A stretch of DNA of 62,715 nt from NCBI GenBank assembly GCA_031539165.1, contig JAVKLK010000034.1:1-62715 (forward strand), written 5' to 3'. Positions 20,201 through 30,700 of the stretch are shown one piece after another. Source of the DNA: CAIVSN01 sp031539165 (GTDB taxonomy: Bacteria; Patescibacteriota; Gracilibacteria; BD1-5; UBA2023). The translations under genes and the position numbers were made by a program. How positions within the stretch are numbered: the first letter of the stretch is position 1; each line of letters opens with the position of its first letter. The notes under the pieces were generated by a model that had not been told where the DNA came from, searched no databases, and was given only the letters and a program-made list of their open reading frames with translations.

Positions 20201-23200
20201 TGCCAAGAGCAAAAGTTCATGTTTCCGTTCGTGAGCAGGACTATTACTTTGATCCGAAGCAGTATTCAGAATTTCGATTTGGCGTGGACTCAAACCTTCT
20301 CGAATGTCGATACTGGGGTGTTTGTGCGTCGAATGATCGATACATTGGCATGTTCGATACACTTCTCGATGAGTCTGGAAAATATAGATTCTCTCACACA
20401 TTCACTTTGGATGAATGACAGCATGATGTATCTGATGCAGAAGCTATCCCGAGAGAACGAATCGTTACCTTTACTGCTGAGGTTGCTGATCCAAATACAG
20501 GTAAAACAGTTTCAAACAGCAGTTCAAACATTGTTCATACTACGGATGGATATGTCTGAATTCAGAGTCCGTATTGGATAGAGGCAAATGGGAAAATCCC
20601 AACAACAGGAGTGGTTCTCAACACTGATAGTTCCATCAAGGCAGGTGTGCCGGTGAAATTAGAACTGGTTCGAGCTCAGTGGAATTCGGTGAAAAAACTC
20701 GGGGTGGATGGCATGTACTATAACGAGTATGAACTTCAGAAAACGATTGAGCAAACAAAAGAGATTTCCTCTTCTCAGGATGGTCGTTTCCGATTTGAAT
20801 TTACTCCTGCGTCAGGAGGTGAATATATCGTCCGAGCAACCTATACTGGAGCAAATAAGCGGACCTATGTATCTGAAACATATAGCTATGTTTCTACTGC
20901 GGAGCATTCGGTTTGGAATACCGATAATAACTCGATAACAGAGTTTATTGCTGAGAAATCTATTCTTCAACCGGGGGAAACAGCTCAGTTTACTCTCAAA
21001 TCTTCCACAAAAAAAGGAAAGATCCTGCTTTTGATTGAAAAAGATAATCAAATTCTTGATTCGTGGATAACCGATATCACGGGCTACGCTCAGAAAATAG
21101 AAGTACCCATCCAAAAGATGCATATTCCGAATATCTATATCAAAGCATTTCTCATAGGGCGGGATGATGCGAATGCTCTTCCTGTGTTCAAGCGGGGGCT
21201 CGCTGCCGTTCGAGTTCTTCCTGATTCTCAAAATCTTCAGGTTCAAGTTCGTACTCCAAAAACACTCTACATTCCTGGAGAGAACCTTACGATCGATGTG
21301 CAGGTGAAAGATTCCGAAGGGAAGCCTGTTTCGGGTGCTGTTGGTACACTTGCTGTAGTGGATGAATCGGTATTGGCTCTCATGGGAAATCCTACGAAGA
21401 ATCCATTCGCATTTTTCTACGATATGAAACGCTATCTTGGAACAACGCTGTATGTTTCTCTCGTGAATTTAGTAGACAAATTGGAAGTAAAAAATACGGT
21501 AAATGGAGAAAAATGAGGTGCTGGAGAGGGGAATAAGGGATGAGACACCAAGAAAAAACGGGGAGTCTTTAAGGATACTGCATTTTGGACGAGCGAGTTT
21601 GTCACTGACGCACAATGAAATGCAACGATTTCAGCGGGAAATCTCCCCGATAACCTTACTACTTGGAATATCGAGGCAGTTCTTTCTACTGCCAAAACAC
21701 AAGTCTGAGCAGGGAGACACTCTATTACTACGGCTCAACGAGTAATGGTGCAAGATACTTTCCCAAGATTTGTCAGAACAGGGGATAGAATGGAGATAGC
21801 TCCAGTAATTTTCAATAGAACTAGCAAGCGAGCTGAATTCTCCATTGAATTCACTGCAAGTGGAGCTGAAGTATCAGGATGAACTCGATCAATTACGCTT
21901 GATGATGGAGCATCTCAGCCGGTTTCGTTTTGAGTTTCGATCCCTGCGGAGAGTTCTCTCCATCAGGTACAATTCATGGTCCGAGCCACCGCAAAAACAG
22001 GAGAGCAAGATACTTTAGAAAAAATCGTACCCGTGCAAAAGAATGAATCCTATGAGACTACTTCTATCATTGGTTCTACGGAAGGAAATTCTCCGGATCA
22101 ATTGATTCATCTTCCCCAATCTCGAAAAGATGGAGGATTTCTCACAGTTCGAGTGAGTCCGTCACTTCTTGGGAATGCTACTTCGGGAATAGAAACACTG
22201 TTGCGATACCCGTATGGTTGTATTGAGCAAATTACTTCCGCGGTTATTCCTCATATTGCCGTGAAGCATATGTATGATGTACTTGGACTGCCGTATGATA
22301 TAAAGGAGAAAACTATTTCTTCTGTTCGTGACGGGAAGGAAGTACAGCAAACCATTCATGCTATGCTTACTGACTATGTTGCCCGAGTAGCACGCTACCA
22401 AATTCTTAATGGCGGATTTGCCTATTGGTCAGGGGGAGAGTATGCTGATTTTGAAATGACAGCCTACGCCATGGAGGCACTTGCAGATGTGAAGGGGCTC
22501 GGGGTCTCCATCGATTCAACCTTGAGCCAAAGAGCTCTTTGATACCTGAAAGAACGACTCGCTCGGTGAGTTCGTGAGAACTGTAGAGGATCAGAGCGAG
22601 AATGTGCCTACACTTCTCTGCAGAAAATGAGAGCTATTGCCGCAATTGCTGCATGGAGTCAAGATGGAGTGGATGCGCTCAAACTGCTTCGAGCACAGGG
22701 AACAGGAAGTGGAAGTCTTGGAGAAGTCATGGCTTTACTCCATGCTGAAGAGAGAATTTTCCAGAATCCTCGACTCTCTGCAGAAGAGAAAGACGCAGTA
22801 AAGCGTTCAGCGAAGAGTCGGATTGATTGGATTCTTTCGAATCGTCTGGTTCTCGATCCGAGAGGGGCTTATGTTGCTGCTCATGGTGAAGTTTCACGGA
22901 TTGAAGCGACTGCTCAGCTTCTTCAGGCAATCTCTCTTTTTGGGGGAGGGGATTCGTCTATTGGAGATAATCTGACGAGATTCCTTGCTGATCAAAAGAA
23001 GTCAGACTCAGGATATGGTTCTACCAAAGAAACCGCAGCAGTACTCCGCGCATTCACCTCACAGGTTAGCCAAGATGAAAAACTGCAGAAAGTTCACTTC
23101 CAAGCAAAGGGAATTTTAGGAACTGATGTTCTTTTTGAGCGAACATTTGATCAAGGGCAAATTCTTGAGCAATCTTCGTATGTTCGCCCTCTCCGCGATC

Positions 23201-23829
23201 TTCCTGCTGCTCTCGGTCTCTCCTTTTCGAAAAATGGAGAAGGAAGACTCTATTTTGATGCAACCCTCCAGATACCTATTCCTTCAGAGGAAATACAGGC
23301 AAGAGATGCTGGATTCTTCATTCAGACACAGAGGTATGATTTTGCTGAATATCAGAAGATACAAGAGCAAAAAACCCAAGAATTTGAAGAGTATCAAAAA
23401 GGAAACATTCGATACAGAGACTTACGTTACCCAAAATCAGTATCAGAGTATCTCAAACCGATAGCACAATGAGCGGTGGGGCAATTGATTCAAGTGGAGT
23501 ATCGACTCATTTTGAGCGAGACACGAGATAGGGTCGCATTTGAATCTCCGATTCCATCCGGTACAGAGTTGGTAAATACAGCACTTGCTACCGAAACAAA
23601 TCGAGTATCCAATACCTCACCATTCGAAAGAGAGGATATCATGGACGATAGATTCTTCGCGTATTCTGAACTAATGGATCCAGGCGAATATGTCGGTACA
23701 TATACCGTACGAGTGACACAGGCGGGAAACTTTGGCATCCCCCCAAGTCGAGCGTTTGAGTTTTATACTCCTGAGGTTTTTGGTCAAACTTGAGGGGGCT
23801 CGTTTACTGCGTTTTCCGGGAGAAAGTAA
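17218..23829 (+). CDS. Bacterial alpha-2-macroglobulin with thioester motif
   Basis: One 2203-residue frame made of about eight standard-code fragments. A basic N-terminus and TM (about residues 32-48, FGGGILLLLLLGTGAFFGY) anchor it. Beta-rich Ig/MG domains follow, then the MG2 signature YLHTDRPIYRAGD near 850, the bait-region neighbour VVDESVLAL near 1380, and the A2M core FWTSEFVTDAQGNAT...LPDNLTTW. The thioester PYGCIEQ lies near 1666, followed by alpha-alpha toroid helices (GGFAYWSGGEYADFEMTAYA) and a C-terminal receptor-like beta domain. The A2M family traps proteases: cleavage of the bait exposes the Cys-Gln thioester, which bonds the protease covalently. The intact CxEQ suggests a trapping rather than thioester-less type. 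Divergent linkage to pbpC matches the E. coli arrangement of A2M next to PBP1C. Confidence 0.95.
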
Positions 23830-23838
23830 GCGTGTAAA

Positions 23839-23866
23839 TTGACAAAGAGTATTATTTACGTATTAA
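23839..23866 (+). promoter_or_regulatory. Promoter of the methyltransferase-like gene
   Basis: TTGACA (23839-23844), a 16-nt spacer and TATTAA (23861-23866). It lies inside a perfect 12-bp inverted repeat, reported separately. Confidence 0.55.
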
Positions 23867-23884
23867 GTATTTAATACTCTTTGT
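23842..23884. repeat. Perfect 12-bp inverted repeat over the promoter
   Basis: ACAAAGAGTATT (23842-23853) and AATACTCTTTGT (23873-23884) flank 19 nt that contain the -10. The right arm lies about where transcription would start. This could be an operator or a bidirectional terminator for the A2M gene (a short T-rich tract follows). Confidence 0.6.
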
Positions 23885-23896
23885 TTTGAAATCTTC

Positions 23897-24946
23897 ATGC
23901 TCCACAAGGAACTCTATCGTCCTAGCACAACCCTTGCCGAAGACATTGCTCAAATTACTTCCCCTCGACAGGAGGCCTCTCCGGTAGATATTGCAAACAT
24001 TGTGACAAAGTACTTTGTGGAGTATGTTATTGATGGAAGGGGGAATACTCGAATTCCATACTCACAAGTTGAGTATATTTTTGAGAATGCCCATCCAGTA
24101 TTGTCGGGGAATCCTCATGTTCGAGAACATGACTTTTTCACCAGTGCCGTTGGTACGGCAAAATATGCGCTCACCATGCTTGGAGATGTGGCTGCTACGA
24201 CACAAGTATGTGAGGAAATATTGCATGGATGAAGTAGGAAGAGTGCTGGGAAGACAAAACAAAAGGTAGTACATATTCTTGATTTGGGATCCGGTTCTTG
24301 AATACTCCTCCTCATGGGACATATTCGAGCTCTTCGTTCTGGAAAGAGTGTCGGAAGTGCTACCGGGCTTGAATGGAACTGAACCGTTGCACAACGATCT
24401 CATGCATTGCTCTCAGCTCTTTCAGTAGGGCAGGTTACACGGGCTGACACGACAAAGATTGCATCATATCCTGAAACCCCTCCAGATATCATACTGAATG
24501 AGAACCTCTCAAGAGAAAGAGTTCCTTTGTACTATGGAATGGGAGATGTTCAGTATGAACCATTTTTACGGAATATCCACGTCATGGATCGTCTTTATGG
24601 GGAGGCGATTGGGCATTCCTACATGTTTCCACGATTGACTCGACTTTCATTCTCTGATCATGAGATAGAAATGCCTTTTGGTTTACGGCACGAGTCTCCT
24701 GAGCATGTGCTTTGGAAGTATTTTGATAAAACATTTGTGGAACCGAAATGGTTTCGAAGTGTTGAGTCACAAGAAGCAGAAGCACTTCGAAATCTCTCAA
24801 GAACAGTAAGTCCTCTCTCTTTGTCAATAGGAAGGAGACTGCTTCCTCTTTCAGAAATCGGAAGAACCTATCGTTCATACGCTCAAGCATACACGGGAGA
24901 TGGAAAGATTGTGAACCAAATCCATCAATCGGATAGACGTTGGTAG
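23897..24946 (+). CDS. Class I SAM-dependent methyltransferase-like protein
   Basis: 349 residues; in-frame TGA at 24230 and two more near 24311 and 24383 are glycines. After about 115 helical residues comes motif I, HILDLGSGSG, a textbook SAM-binding loop whose final Gly is a UGA. Then ATGLEWNGTVAQRSHALLSA, in which the acidic residue of GLEWN fits the ribose-binding position, and a post-motif stretch PPDIILNENLSRERVP. The C-terminal half is charged and rich in aromatic residues. The Rossmann methyltransferase fold is likely. The substrate is not visible; ENLSRE loosely recalls arginine methyltransferases, but I would not name it so. Its own promoter sits in an inverted repeat. Confidence 0.75.
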
Positions 24947-24957
24947 TCCTCCGCCGC

Positions 24958-25470
24958 TTACTTCTTCTGAGAAGGGGAATGCTCTATGACGAGCTCCCCT
25001 TGGACTTTGTCAACAAAGAGAACTCCATTGAGATGGTCAATCTCGTGCTGAACAATTCGTGCATTAAAGCCATCAAGGGGGAGTTTTTTTAGCAAAAATC
25101 GTTCGTCTCTGAACTCGAGCTGTATCTGGGTGCTTCGAAGCACCTTTCCGTACTCTCCAGGACAACTGAAACAGCCCTCCTCATCCAATTCACAGGTCTC
25201 AGACGCCCAGGTGATTACTGGATTAATCATAAGGAGTGTTTTTACGAGATGGAATTCTCCATCTTCCTCATGGTACATGTTTACCACGATCATGCGCTTA
25301 TTGAGTCCTACTTGAGGTGCCGCAAGTCAGGCTCCGTTATTTTTTGCCTTAAGCCATTTAACCATAGCTCTCCCTGTAACAAGTACTTCGGAGAGCTCTT
25401 CCTTTTTTACCTCTGTTGAGATGGAGCGAAGAATCTGATTTTCTTCTCCTGTTTGAATATCTATTTTCAT
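24958..25470 (-). CDS. def: Peptide deformylase
   Basis: Removes the N-formyl group from new proteins; a metalloenzyme. Motif I GAGLAAPQVG contains a TGA-coded glycine, which is why standard code starts it 59 residues late. Motif II is EGCFSCPG (metal Cys) and motif III is QHEIDHLNGVLF (two metal His and catalytic Glu). 170 residues is the normal size. Start ATG 25470 gives a family-like MKIDIQTGEENQILR. It is convergent with the methyltransferase-like gene and divergent from murE across a symmetrical promoter region. Confidence 0.95.
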
Positions 25471-25472
25471 AC

Positions 25473-25504
25473 TTTGATTTTATCATCATTTGGCTAAAAT
25501 CAAA
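25473..25504. promoter_or_regulatory. Symmetrical divergent promoter between def and murE
   Basis: TTTGATTTTA (25473-25482) and TAAAATCAAA (25495-25504) form a perfect 10-bp inverted repeat with a 12-nt centre. On each strand TTGATT can act as -35 and TAAAAT as -10 with a 15-nt gap. On the murE side the -10-like box ends 8 nt before ATG 25509. Confidence 0.5.
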
Positions 25505-25508
25505 CCCT

Positions 25509-26825
25509 ATGCTCGATATACTCAGAAAAACTCTCGGACTTCAAAGTCCAATTCGCGTTCTCTATCATTTTATTCGGTGATATATTGCGCTTCATTTGTA
25601 CAGGAATCCTGCTCGGCGGATGATCGTCATTTGAGTTACTGGAACAAAAGGTAAATCCACCACGACAAATCTTATTGCGAGGTGACTTGAAGCAGCAGGA
25701 AAGAAGGTGTGTATGTTTTCAACGGTGAATCTTTGTTTGGACGGAAACTGGTGGGCAAACCCATATAAAATGACAAGTCCAGACCCTTTTGTGCTCCAAA
25801 AGTTTCTTGCAGAAGGACTTCAGTCTGGTGCGGAGTATGCTGTGATAGAGGTTTCCAGTCATGCACTTTTCTATAGTCGGGTGTATGGGATAGATTTTGA
25901 TGTTGCTGTTTTTACTAATCTTTCTCAAGATCATCTTGATCTCCATGGAACCATGGAGGAATATGCCAAAACAAAGTTAAAACTTTTTACTGGACTTGCC
26001 TATGGATTCCGAAAAAAAGGAATCAAGAAAGTAAGCGTCGTAAATATTGATGATGCATATTCCGAAGAATTCCTCAAGGCAACTGTCGATACACTCTATA
26101 CATTTTGAAACTCCGCAAACGCACAAGTTCGAGCTCTTGATATCCAACCCCAAGATGACGGAATGGGCTTCACAGTCAAGATGCCGTCGCATACATTTCC
26201 TGTCAAAACGCACCTATTCGGGGCGTTTAATGTAAGTAATATTCTTGCGGCGATAGCGGTGCTTATTTCACAAAAGATAGATACACAAGCTATTACTCAT
26301 GCGGTATCTGAGCTTCAGGGTATAGCATGACGGCTTCAAGAAATTTCTGTGGATCTTCCCTGTAGGGTATTCGTGGACTATGCCCATACGGAAGAGTCTC
26401 TTAAGCAGGTACTTTCTACTCTCCGAGAGCTCCCAGGATGCCAGAGAATTATAACGGTCTTTGGTGCCACTTGAGATAGAGATAGAAGCAAGCGTCCGAA
26501 AATGGGTGCAATTGTGCATGCGCTGAGTGATATAGTGCTTCTCACCGAGGACGACAACTATACCGAGGAACAGTTTCAGATTATGAGTGAAGTATCGCAG
26601 GGAATCAAGAGAAAAGAGGGAGATGACTTTTGGATTATCTTCCATCGAGAGGATGCTATCCGAACTGCATTGCTTTCGGCTCAGGAGGGGGATATTGTAC
26701 TCCTAGCAGGGAAAGGAGCAGAAGAGATTATTGTTCGGAATACTGGTGCTGAGCCTTGGTCTGATGGCGAAACGGCTCGTCGGATTGCTCGTGAAATAGG
26801 GCAGAATCGTTTAGTTTCCCGATAG
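25509..26825 (+). CDS. murE: Mur ligase, UDP-MurNAc-tripeptide synthetase type (MurE)
   Basis: Adds the third amino acid to the peptidoglycan stem peptide. 438 residues: a short N-terminal region, the ATP loop GVTGTKGKSTTTN (its first Gly is a TGA), the central-domain motif EVSSHAL, TNLSQDHLDLHGTMEEYA (MurE-like), NVSNILAA, and the C-terminal domain with DYAHTEESL, VFGATGDRDRSKRPKMG. Standard code breaks it at 25578, 25623, 25632, 25680 and 26106. The substrate loop, DNPR in meso-DAP enzymes, reads EDDNYTEE here, so the third residue of the stem cannot be inferred. The stop overlaps the convergent gene by 15 nt. Confidence 0.93.
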
Positions 26826-27068
26826 AGAAACAGCATTCTCATGAAGGGTTCCCTCGTAGGCAACTCCATCAATGAGGATTCGTACGTACCGGGCGCTCGT
26901 TCCCCGTTGTACTATATTTGTTCCGTCAATTGGCTTTGATGGCACAACATTTTGATAACTGAGAACATCCGCTCTGACTTTTCCAAGAGCGGGCGATTGC
27001 ATTCCTCAAAGAAAGGCCCCGAGAATAACGAGAAGTGCGATGTTAGCGACGATGCCAGTTGAATTCAT
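26811..27068 (-). CDS. Small single-pass membrane or exported protein, 85 aa
   Basis: From ATG 27068 the frame crosses one TGA (27003-27005 on the plus strand) that standard calling takes as a stop. The first 24 residues (GIVANIALLVILGAFLGG) form one hydrophobic helix, a TM anchor or uncleaved signal. The remaining 60 residues look beta-rich and polar (YVRILIDGVAYEGTLHENAV). Family unknown. A strong TTGACA promoter ends exactly 6 nt before the ATG, which supports both the start and the gene. It is convergent with murE and divergent from the TPR protein. Confidence 0.7.
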
Positions 27069-27074
27069 ATCCAC

Positions 27075-27103
27075 ATTTGACCATATTCGTTTTGTTGTGT
27101 CAA
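27075..27103 (-). promoter_or_regulatory. Leaderless-type promoter for the 27068 gene
   Basis: Minus strand TTGACA (27098-27103), a 17-nt spacer and TCAAAT (27075-27080), then 6 nt to ATG 27068. Confidence 0.6.
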
Positions 27104-27116
27104 ACAGATATTACGA

Positions 27117-27144
27117 TTGAAAAAAGACTACTTCTGGATAGAGT
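27117..27144 (+). promoter_or_regulatory. Promoter of the TPR-protein/dnaB unit
   Basis: TTGAAA (27117-27122), a 16-nt spacer and TAGAGT (27139-27144); ATG follows after 10 nt, so the leader is about 3-4 nt. Confidence 0.5.
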
Positions 27145-27154
27145 GGGGCGCACT

Positions 27155-28057
27155 ATGGACTTTTTTCTTTCTTCGGCATTTATCCGATACGAACTGTACG
27201 CCTTGTTTTTTTGTCTCGCTTTCGCTCTTCTTTATGCGAGCACAGAGCTTTTTATTCGATTGAGAAATCTTTGGGATACGGTATTTCCAAAGGGAAGAAA
27301 GGTACACGAAGAAGTGAAAACTGTTTTTCAAAAAGAGGCGCCAGTAGAGGTTTTGGAGGAGCCTGCCTCTCTGGATAAACCTCTCGAACCAGAAGAGGAA
27401 AATGAGCCTACATTGACCCTAGAGAAACGAATGGAGTTGGCAGATTTGGCGAAACTCATTCGTACAAAAATTGCTCGATGAGAGCTTTCTGATGCGAGGG
27501 GTAAAATTATTGAGGGGCTTGCGATTGATAAATGGAATAAGGAGCTGAATTGCTTGCTTGCCTCGCTCTATGAGAGAGACAACGAATATCGTAAGGCGGA
27601 ACTCATTTACAAGGATCTTATTTTGGTGCATGATACGGATGCTGAAATCTACATGAAACTCGGATTCTCTCTCTCTATTCAGGGGAAGTATGAGATAGCC
27701 TATGAGATATACAAAAAACTCTTAGAAATTTCAGAGTCTCATATTGAGGCTGCTGAGATGCTCGCAAATATCGCCCATGAACTTGGGAGACACGAACAGG
27801 CAGTTGAGCATGCAAAACTCTTTCTTAAATCACACCCGAGAAATGCCGATATTCTTACGATTCTCTCGATTAGTCTCATAGAATTAGGAAATAAAGAGTC
27901 TGCCCTTGAAGCTCTAGAAAAACTGAAGAATCTTGACCCGTATAATCCAAGAGTTCGAGAAATGAAAGAGAAGCTTGAGCTTGAATTGGAGCTTGCGAAG
28001 AAATTTGAATCTGCGACCGATACTGTTCAGCCAGAATCTCCTGGAGAAACCCGATAA
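27155..28057 (+). CDS. TPR-repeat membrane protein
   Basis: 300 residues across a TGA at 27479. An N-terminal TM (YELYALFFCLAFALLYAST) is followed by a charged linker rich in Glu/Pro (about residues 50-100). At least four tetratricopeptide repeats follow, with the canonical spacing of Leu/Tyr/Ala (for example ASLYERDNEYRKAELIYKDL, GKYEIAYEIYKKLLEI, GRHEQAVEHAKLFLKSHP). TPR helices mediate protein-protein contacts, so it probably scaffolds something at the inner membrane face. It lies 12 nt before dnaB and is likely co-transcribed, though a functional link to replication is not implied. Confidence 0.85.
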
Positions 28058-28069
28058 TCTTATTTCCTC

Positions 28070-29404
28070 ATGATTCCAAAGATACCCCCGCATTCCATTG
28101 AAGCAGAACAGGGAGTTCTCGGCTCCATTCTTCTTGATAAAGATGGGATTATCCAGATATCTTCCCTCGTTGCTCCAGAGGACTTTTATGATGGGAAAAA
28201 TGCAGTCATTTACGAGGTGATGCTGGATTTATTTTTGAAGAATCGCCCGATAGATCTTCTTACCGTTCGAGAGTATCTCGATGATAGAAAGAAGCTCGAG
28301 GAAGTGGGAGGAAATCAGTATCTTATCGCTCTTACAAACTCGATATTTACGAGTTCGAACATTTATCAGTACGGTCAGATTGTAAAAACGAAATCCGTTC
28401 TGCGAAAACTTATCAAGGCAGGAAGTGATATCTTGATGTACTGATACGATGAGGAGTCCGATATGAATAAATTGCTTGAGAAATCAGAACAGTCGTTGTT
28501 CTCGGTTACTCAGACTTTTATTCAGAATAAACTTATCCATATCAAGGATATCATTAACCTTCGATATGAAGAATTTGCTGAAATCCATGCGAATCCAGAT
28601 CATGCAAACCTTTGATCAATTCACTCTGGCTTCCGGGGGATAGACGGGAAAGTTGGATGATTTAAGCCGGGTGATATGGTTATTATTGCGGCTCGTCCTT
28701 CCATGGGTAAAACTGCTCTTATGCTCAACATCGCCCAAAATGTTGCAGAACGCGGGAAGAATGTTGCTTTCTTCTCTCTAGAAATGAGTAAGGAGCAGCT
28801 CACGGATCGATTGATTTCCGCAACGATGGGAATCGATAGCTGGAAACTTCAAAAAGGACTCCTAGAAGATGAGGAGTTTGCAAGAATGGGTGATGCTCTT
28901 GAGAGACTCTCCAAAGCAAATATTTATATTGATGATTCTCCAATGGGAAATCTTCTGGAGATTAAGTCTAAGGCACGACGACTCAAGCTTGAATCTGGAG
29001 TTGATTTAGTGGTAATCGACTACCTCCAGCTTATGTCAGGGGGAAACCCAATGAATCGAGTTCAGGAAATCTCCGATATCTCAAGAGGAATTAAATCGTT
29101 GGCTCGTGAGTTACAGGTTCCCATTGTCATCGGTTCTCAACTTTCTCGTGCAGTAGAATCTCGAACCACAAAAGAACCAATTCTTTCGGATTTGCGCGAG
29201 TCTGGATCTATTGAGCAAGATGCTGACGTGGTAATGATGATTTACCGAGAAGATTACTATGATGAATTTACCGAGAACAAGGGGGTTACGAGTATCTTTA
29301 TTCGAAAAAATCGAAATGGACCAACGGGGCAAGTGGATCTCAAATTTGAGAAAAAGTTCCAGAAATTCTATGATGTAGAGACTCAGCGAGAGTATCAAGA
29401 ATAA
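28070..29404 (+). CDS. dnaB: Replicative DNA helicase DnaB
   Basis: Hexameric 5'-3' helicase of the replication fork. The N-terminal domain opens with IPPHSIEAEQGVLGSILLD, a family signature. The RecA-like motor has Walker A ARPSMGKTALM, LVVIDYLQLMSG (Walker B), SRGIKSLARELQVPIV, SQLSRAVESR and DLRESGSIEQDADVV. 444 residues is standard. TGA codons at 28442, 28615 and 28658 give glycines in loops, including the conserved GGFKPGD. No intein or insertion. A hairpin terminator follows, which also contains the stop codon of the convergent gene. Confidence 0.96.
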
Positions 29405-29419
29405 ATAATGCCGAAGGGA

Positions 29420-29451
29420 AGGGGGCTATTGATTACATCAGGCCCCTTTTT
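29420..29451 (+). terminator. Terminator of dnaB
   Basis: AGGGGGC (29420-29426) and GGCCCCT (29441-29447) can pair, with a T5 tract at 29447-29451. The convergent gene's TAG (29426-29428) lies inside the hairpin. Confidence 0.6.
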
Positions 29452-30700
29452 CATTTGATGTTTGACTGTTGCATACATCCCGCGCAACTTTCTTGTAGGG
29501 CTCAAGAAGTCGGGTTCCGGACTCGAGTTCTATATAGATTCTTCCGAGTCGTCCTTCGATTGAATCTTTCAGCACCTGTTCTTCTCCAATTTGATCCATA
29601 AGAAGTTGGTATCGCTCAAGCACATCTTTGGCTACATCTGCTTGAAGCGTCTGGATATTTTTATACCTCGCAATCCATGCATCAGTATCGGGTGCAGTTT
29701 CTGGTTTCGGAGTAAAGGAATAGAGTCCTTTCATTTTTTCAAATCCTTGTGCTATTCGGAGCCCCGTGTCTCGAAGAAATCCAGAGATTCCCGATGTGGA
29801 ATCGGGCGTATTGTAGTTTCAGGCAGCTCGGAGTGTGACATCGGAGGTATTCTCTAGGAGTCATGCCTTCTTGAGTTTTGGTGCGAGCTCACTTTCTTTG
29901 GTAGCACGAGCTCTTTTTTCGTCCTCGGATTCAAGAGCTTGGTTGCTATTCTGCCACTCTGACATTTTCCCTTTCAGATTGCGGGCCGTTTCTCCAACTT
30001 TGGTTATAGCAGTGGAAAGGCGCTTAAACACATCTCATCGAACTGTACAGCTTTGTATGGCTCCAGGGCCATAGGCGGTCTGAATTTTGGAAGTAAAATC
30101 CGTCGGAGTAAGGAGAAACTGAGTTTCTAGAGGCGGCCGTCCTGTAGTTACATTTCTATAAAGACAGACAATAGAAGTATGATTTTTAATCAGGGTCTCT
30201 GCAATTTCCCCAGCAGACATGTTTCCTGATTCTCCGGGAAGAATGGTTTGAGTTTCAAGAGAAGTATTCTGCCCGCAGGTTTGATAGAGCTGATCCACTG
30301 CAAGAGTCAGATCTTCTTGCTTTGATACAAGAAGCTTTAGGTCTCGTCTGAGCGCTGTCGGAGTTTCGCTTTTGAGAGCAAGTTCTGTATTGAATGCTGC
30401 CGCTCCGAGATAACAATCTTGATTTAATGCCCTATTCGTACCACGAACTATCAAGGCAGCAGCACGTTCTATATTTTCACTGGAGCTTGGAACATTCTTT
30501 CCCCCGAGCGCTCCACAAGAGGCATTCTTGGTTGAATCTTTGAGCTTCTCAAGCGCGGTATCAAGATTCGTAATATACTGAGAAAGAGCAGTGTCTGGCC
30601 CCTTCTCTATAGTGCACTGATCCGCAGCGAAAATCACACCTGGAAGTGCTCCGAGTATCAGAAAGCAGAGAACGCGAGCGCTAGTTTTGAGGAATTTCAT
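29426..30700 (-). CDS. Secreted Cys-containing hypothetical protein, 424 aa
   Basis: A clear signal peptide (residues 1-25, VLCFLILGALPGVIFAAD) precedes a mostly helical mature region. Cys residues are scattered (ADQCTIEKG, NASCGALGG, NQDCYLG, YQTCGQN, IVCLYRN, IQSCTVR, VARDVCNS), so disulfides are likely after export. In-frame TGA codons at 30035, 29870 and 29819 join what standard code splits in three. It overlaps the end of the upstream secreted protein by 20 nt, so the two are translated together. No family recognised. Position after ClpC in a leftward operon of envelope proteins suggests an exported complex, which is inference. Confidence 0.8.
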
